The notes beneath the pieces were generated by a model. It saw nothing but the letters and a program-made list of their open reading frames with translations, was not told the DNA's origin and ran no database searches. The translations under genes were made by a program, and so were the position numbers. A DNA stretch of 9,556 nt from positions 1-9,556 of the forward strand of contig JANQRM010000067.1 in assembly GCA_028284565.1 (NCBI GenBank), read 5' to 3'. Below, piece by piece: positions 8,001-9,556 of this stretch; the stretch's first letter is position 1, and each line of letters opens with the position of its first letter. This stretch comes from Anaerolineae bacterium (lineage in GTDB: Bacteria > Chloroflexota > Anaerolineae > Aggregatilineales > Phototrophicaceae).

Positions 8001-8052
8001 TGCAACAGGAGTCGCATGGCAACGTCGCCGAAAGCGAATATTCAATCCTTAG
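5011..8052 (+). CDS. Large secreted SdrD-B-domain surface protein with LPXTG sorting signal
   Basis: This 1013-residue protein is built for export and surface anchoring. A signal peptide (1-36) has a six-Leu core and a probable AQA cleavage site. Residues about 38-110 form a B-like (SdrD/CNA-B type) Ig-fold domain. A long beta-rich core follows (about 140-725), with blocks such as YVGKRGLGDIDIS (310-322), PWLSDIELDEDG (520-531) and GGEAFFWEDYY (614-624) that resemble beta-propeller repeats. A second SdrD-B domain starts with EIGNRVWYDPDLDGVQD (728-744) and includes Asp-rich loops of calcium-binding type. A Thr-Pro linker (928-938) and a Gly/Ser-rich stretch lead to LPATG (973-977), a hydrophobic segment (about 985-1002) and the tail RRRKR, a complete sortase signal. 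GAAGGGG lies 8 bases before the ATG. The ligand is unknown, and no sortase gene is in the window. Adhesion or surface-layer roles are inferred. Confidence 0.9.
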   Translation: MLNGLSKIFSRSLLLLLLFGLMGVAFSTINLAPAQAQVVCTVSGLAYYDYDLDTTQNGNPAYTENGLYNATVTVYYVNAGGVDATLTTTTDGAGNYSITIPDLSVTAQVVRIEFTDFAFFARSGRYGAGGTGSGTTTDFVDCSGGVGTSNLAVGSTEAYCQYRDDPHIVTSCFTEGPQGAGVPALVSFAYDSGLDPNVFGNVNESGGTSIRTQIGHVDTALDTQLGAVIGIAHSRVRNIVYSASFMKLRVDFGPTQNPGTIYLTDLTGVVANATPLTTLIAAGPGETIADWHPELVLAAGPPTETSAWDYVGKRGLGDIDISPSDNVIYAWNLWDKNLYALELNAAGTAVISTTTYPMPQPAAFGATRDCLLDGGTPLTGAESAALYPNFNNPADSNVDLRPGGIKAYGDRLFVGVTCTAESMSLDNPGAADTPPYGAVGYELELAAYVFEYLIDTTANQTLTGPTLVAEIPLDFERGCVRQFPIACHDANWRPWQPRYASTFHDYTATGDGEQFVFPQPWLSDIELDEDGFMVVTFTDRLGHTAIDNPGEITSAGDAYMLAPPATPPTAGVASPAFSYTLESNGDLAHGSGARANSGNAPDVAPVPGTTRGPGGEAFFWEDYYAFNAAPNVLDFHQQLIQGSAGIVQGKGEVVMASMDPAHCDSRFGGPACGAIGNGVNSGGLIWMSNQDGSRQNSVELFEATTTGGFAKAIGIGDVEFVCSPQPLEIGNRVWYDPDLDGVQDPNEVGIPGVTVSLYVDSDNDGVADLLVAQMLTNADGEYIFNENITGAPTPFTMTFTSGNTAGQTFLDINGNGTRHGGATTGADFGQFSAFEPQGILANTIYEVRLDNVADFQPGGPVHVAVGNVQPFESPTFNDTTANGTIRDDNGVQQGGALLGFPGVQVVAFVNTANWGDNDHTFDFGFFGTPPTPTPTPTTPPGVAGPAGTPGPGGSGTSSGVGDIPDFLLGVTELPATGETPIWRNLFIGALVGIVTIIATGVAWQRRRKRIFNP

Positions 8053-8077
8053 CATAGGATACAATCTAAAGACTTCC

Positions 8078-8109
8078 AAAGATGCTATCCATATGATGGC
8101 ATCTTTTAA
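8078..8109 (+). terminator. Rho-independent terminator of the surface-protein gene
   Basis: AAAGATGC (8078-8085) pairs with GCATCTTT (8099-8106). The stem continues inward through one U-G and three Watson-Crick pairs, giving about 12 bp and a 5-base loop (CATAT). It ends in TTTTAA, a short T-tract. It lies 25 bases after the stop codon of the surface-protein gene. Confidence 0.7.
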
Positions 8110-8117
8110 GTTGTAAC

Positions 8118-8151
8118 AAAAAATCAGCCTAAGCATGAGAACTTAGGCTGA
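8118..8151 (-). terminator. Rho-independent terminator of the 110-residue protein gene
   Basis: TCAGCCTAAG (8124-8133) and CTTAGGCTGA (8142-8151) form a perfect 10-bp stem with an 8-base loop. On the minus strand the stem is followed by six T's (8123-8118). It lies 35 bases beyond the stop of the gene ending at 8187. With the plus-strand hairpin next to it, it makes a back-to-back terminator pair between convergent genes. Confidence 0.85.
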
Positions 8152-8186
8152 GGTTGAGAAGGGTCGAATGCTATCGAATTTAGGTG

Positions 8187-8519
8187 TTATGAGGCAACCG
8201 GAATGAACATTGTTTCTGGGACATCGTCCGGTTGGGTGATTACTTGGGCAAATTCTGTCAGGTTAAATGTAGTAGGCAACGTTTGTAGCCAAGCCTGAGC
8301 AGTGAGAGATAGCCCATGTTTTGCCATCAAACCTTTATCACGGTCAATGACTAATTGATTGCAAATAGATGTATCAAATAAGGCAAGTCCCATTAATTGA
8401 TCAAGCGCATGTTTATCTTCATCAGATAAATGGTAATGCCAAACAGATTTGAAACTTTCTCTGTCCGAATTCATCGATGCTGGTTTGCGCTCGATGACCG
8501 ACTCAAAACGGCTGAGCAT
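8187..8519 (-). CDS. Small Os1348/Nif11-like (RiPP-leader-like) protein, tentative
   Basis: This is a 110-residue soluble protein without a signal peptide. The start is set by ATG 8517-8519 with a strong AAGGAG (8527-8532) 7 bases upstream; an in-frame GTG at 8558 has no such site. Residues about 42-94 run LMGLALFDTSICNQLVIDRD, then KHGLSLTAQAWLQTLP, then NLTEFAQVI. This follows the helical pattern 'L-x-x-AL-D-x-x-F-x-x-L-x-x-D-...-GL-T-x-x-x-x-x-L' of Os1348/Nif11-type proteins and leaders linked to RiPP natural products. The match is by eye and the family call is inference. The tail (QPDDVPETMFIPVAS) has one Cys-free stretch and does not look like a typical modified core, so it could be a partner or regulatory protein rather than a precursor. 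It lies downstream of the 36-residue peptide gene and ends at a strong terminator. Confidence 0.8.
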   Translation of the reverse strand: MLSRFESVIERKPASMNSDRESFKSVWHYHLSDEDKHALDQLMGLALFDTSICNQLVIDRDKGLMAKHGLSLTAQAWLQTLPTTFNLTEFAQVITQPDDVPETMFIPVAS

Positions 8520-8541
8520 AGCAGTTCTCCTTGAACGGACC

Positions 8542-8577
8542 AAAAAACGATTCCACAAATAAATCTAATATGAATCG
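8542..8577 (-). terminator. Possible weak terminator/attenuator between the peptide gene and the 110-residue gene
   Basis: On the minus strand CGATTC (8577-8572) and GAATCG (8553-8548) form a 6-bp stem around an 18-base AT-rich loop, followed directly by six T's (8547-8542). The long loop makes it weak, so it may stop only part of the transcripts. That would give more peptide mRNA than downstream mRNA. Confidence 0.35.
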
Positions 8578-8604
8578 CTAACCTGAAAGTTCTCTCAGTG
8601 GATG

Positions 8605-8715
8605 TTAGCAACAACCCGTTGAGGTGATCGGACCTGCGGCGACAATCATAGCAGTGGTGGCAATAATGACAACAACTGCAGTCAAAGCAATAGCGCGTAC
8701 ACGATTACGAAACAT
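8605..8715 (-). CDS. 36-residue membrane/secreted peptide with a Cys-Cys tail
   Basis: This short gene encodes a basic N-terminus (MFRNRVR, 1-7), a hydrophobic Ala/Val/Ile/Thr segment (8-27) and the nine-residue tail GPITSTGCC (28-36) ending in a TAA. The first part reads as a signal peptide or a single membrane helix. V-A-A before Gly28 fits a signal-peptidase I site and would release the tail. GGAG (8722-8725) lies 6 bases before the ATG at 8715, which supports translation; an in-frame ATG four codons upstream lacks a site. The Thr, Ser and two Cys residues in the tail could form a disulfide or, if modifying enzymes exist elsewhere, (methyl)lanthionine or thiazole rings. I recognise no family. 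It could be a signal peptide pheromone, a small bacteriocin or just a membrane peptide. Confidence 0.65.
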   Translation of the reverse strand: MFRNRVRAIALTAVVVIIATTAMIVAAGPITSTGCC

Positions 8716-8939
8716 TTTAAACTCCATAAAGAAAAAGATATCTGATCGGTGATAGTCAGAGCTTATCGTCAGGTGTGCAACAGCGCGCTTACCAATCCAG
8801 TAACAAAAATTAAATAAAAAAGTCGCTACCAGAGCGACACAAAATGTAATGGTTTCAATTTAGAAATATGTGCTGTTTAGCCAGACAAACGCCTACCGAT
8901 TGGTCTCGCTAGAGCTGATAACTTTGCCCTTTCATGAAC
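8716..8939. promoter_or_regulatory. Region between the BTAD regulator gene and the peptide gene
   Basis: This 224-bp stretch holds the regulator's terminator (8816-8838) and, below it, about 100 bp that must contain the promoter of the peptide gene if that gene is transcribed separately. I cannot point to a good -35/-10 pair there. A short dyad, TCTGA and TCAGA, lies around 8745-8764. No other coding frame is supported. Confidence 0.3.
8816..8838 (-). terminator. Rho-independent terminator of the BTAD regulator gene
   Basis: On the minus strand GTCGCT (8838-8833) and AGCGAC (8827-8822) form a perfect 6-bp GC-rich stem with a 5-base loop, followed by six T's (8821-8816) and further T-rich sequence. 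It lies about 100 bases after the regulator stop codon, so the peptide gene downstream is probably a separate transcription unit. Confidence 0.75.
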
Positions 8940-9556
8940 TTATTCTATCAGTTCTTTAGCTAATGCTATCGTTTGTGGTGAGGGGTCTACTCCCAAATCT
9001 TCCTGAAACCGATTCTTCATTTGCAGGAAATGTTCAAGAACTAGATGTTTCTCACCTAAATCAGCATAACATTTCATAATGGCACGATGAGCATTTTCAC
9101 GGTATGGGTCAAAATCAAGACATTGTTTATATAGGCGTATAGCTTCTTGGCAGTCTTTGCGGTAACGGACGCAATTAGCTTTGCCGATCAACACTTCGAT
9201 ATAGAGTTCGTTGTAAATATCTCGTTGCAAGAGAACCCAGTCTTCATATAAAGAGCTGAGAAACTCGCCTTCATATAATTTCAGAGCTTGTTGCCATAGG
9301 TCCTCTGTCCGAGCATCAGAAAACGGTAGTAATCGTGCTTCATTCGTCAATTGTTCCAGTCGCTGGGCATCACACCATATTTTGACTTGTGGATTCAACA
9401 TATAACGGTCATCTTGAAATATGACGATGTTATCGCCAACTGCTTTGCGGATACGATAGAGTGTAGTGTGGAAATTTGAACGCACTTGTTTGGCAGTTTG
9501 GTCGGGCCAGAAGGCTTCACAAATCTCTTCACGGCGTTTCGCACCTTTAAAAAGGA
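8940..9556 (-). CDS. C-terminal part of a BTAD-domain (SARP-like) transcriptional regulator (partial)
   Basis: The frame is open from the window's right edge to the TAA at 8940-8942, so the gene continues outside; the GTG at 9485 is an internal Val. Of the 204 visible residues, about 5-60 are the end of an OmpR/SARP-type winged helix (REEICEAFWPD, then SNFHTTLYRIRKAVG and a DDRYMLNP wing). Residues about 62-204 are a bacterial transcriptional activator domain (BTAD) of TPR-like helices (ALKLYEGEFL, EDWVLLQRDIYNELY, AIRLYKQCLDFDPYRENAHR, DLGVDPSPQT). Such proteins activate nearby genes, often for secondary metabolites or secreted products. In Chloroflexota this module is often the C-terminus of a much larger regulator with ATPase and TPR parts, which could lie upstream here. 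It is followed by its own terminator and then the peptide gene, a possible target. Confidence 0.88.
   Translation of the reverse strand, partial: LFKGAKRREEICEAFWPDQTAKQVRSNFHTTLYRIRKAVGDNIVIFQDDRYMLNPQVKIWCDAQRLEQLTNEARLLPFSDARTEDLWQQALKLYEGEFLSSLYEDWVLLQRDIYNELYIEVLIGKANCVRYRKDCQEAIRLYKQCLDFDPYRENAHRAIMKCYADLGEKHLVLEHFLQMKNRFQEDLGVDPSPQTIALAKELIE

Noticed and set aside
7683..8045. 120-codon minus-strand frame with Gly-Val repeats
   Set aside because: It is the antisense of the Pro-Thr linker and sorting signal of the surface protein; the repeats come from the linker codons.
8187..8519. Calling the 110-residue protein itself a RiPP precursor
   Set aside because: Its C-terminus (PETMFIPVAS) lacks the Cys/Ser/Thr-rich or repeated core expected of a precursor, and the family match is only by eye.
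8520..8558. Upstream GTG start adding 13 residues to the 110-residue protein
   Set aside because: It has no ribosome binding site, and the extension would translate through the AAGGAG that serves ATG 8519 and through the T-run of the upstream hairpin.
9483..9485. GTG as the start of the BTAD regulator
   Set aside because: The frame stays open to the window edge, and the residues before it (REEICEAFWPD) continue the winged-helix domain, so this is an internal Val.

Overview
The window looks like a stretch of chromosome from a member of the Chloroflexota (Anaerolineae-like), inferred from gene content and style only. The supporting features are a BTAD-type transcriptional regulator, a large secreted protein with SdrD-type B-like repeats, a Pro-Thr linker and an LPXTG tail, a deazaflavin-dependent-nitroreductase-family protein, and moderate GC with clear AAGGAG-type ribosome binding sites. 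No rRNA, tRNA, CRISPR array, insertion sequence or phage gene was seen.

Layout. Positions 1-128 hold the end of an unidentified plus-strand gene. It converges on a PhzF-family isomerase gene (181-1071, minus), and a strong hairpin lies between them. Divergent from the PhzF gene is a 331-residue protein of a family I cannot name (1268-2263, plus), then a single-domain BLUF blue-light photoreceptor (2353-2772, plus). The BLUF gene runs tail-to-tail into, and overlaps by 30 bases, a cyclopropane-fatty-acid synthase gene (2743-4146, minus). That synthase has a near-consensus sigma-70 promoter, with copies of the heptamer TGTAACA in the spacer, at the start point and downstream. Upstream is a deazaflavin-dependent nitroreductase-family gene (minus) that a one-base run-length difference in an AAAA tract has frameshifted near its 3' end. 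The missing C-terminus is still readable in the next frame (4274-4390).

The middle of the window is a 1013-residue secreted surface protein (5011-8052, plus): signal peptide, N-terminal B-like domain, a long beta-rich (probably propeller) core, a second SdrD-B domain with calcium-loop-like motifs, a Pro-Thr linker, and an LPATG-hydrophobic-RRRKR sorting signal. Two rho-independent terminators, one per strand, follow it.

The last 1.4 kb, all minus strand, is the most interesting part. A BTAD regulator gene enters from the right edge and ends in its own terminator. Next comes a 36-codon gene with a good ribosome binding site. It encodes a signal-peptide-like segment followed by the tail GPITSTGCC. 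An 18-base-loop hairpin plus six T's follows, then a 110-residue protein resembling the Os1348/Nif11-like leader families linked to ribosomally made, modified peptides (RiPPs). Together these look like a small secreted-peptide locus (signal, bacteriocin or RiPP) next to its possible regulator; this is inference.

The BLUF/cfa pair may be a light- and membrane-stress-related pair, since some bacteria co-regulate BLUF proteins and CFA-synthase-like enzymes by light. The sequence shows the neighbourhood but not the regulation.
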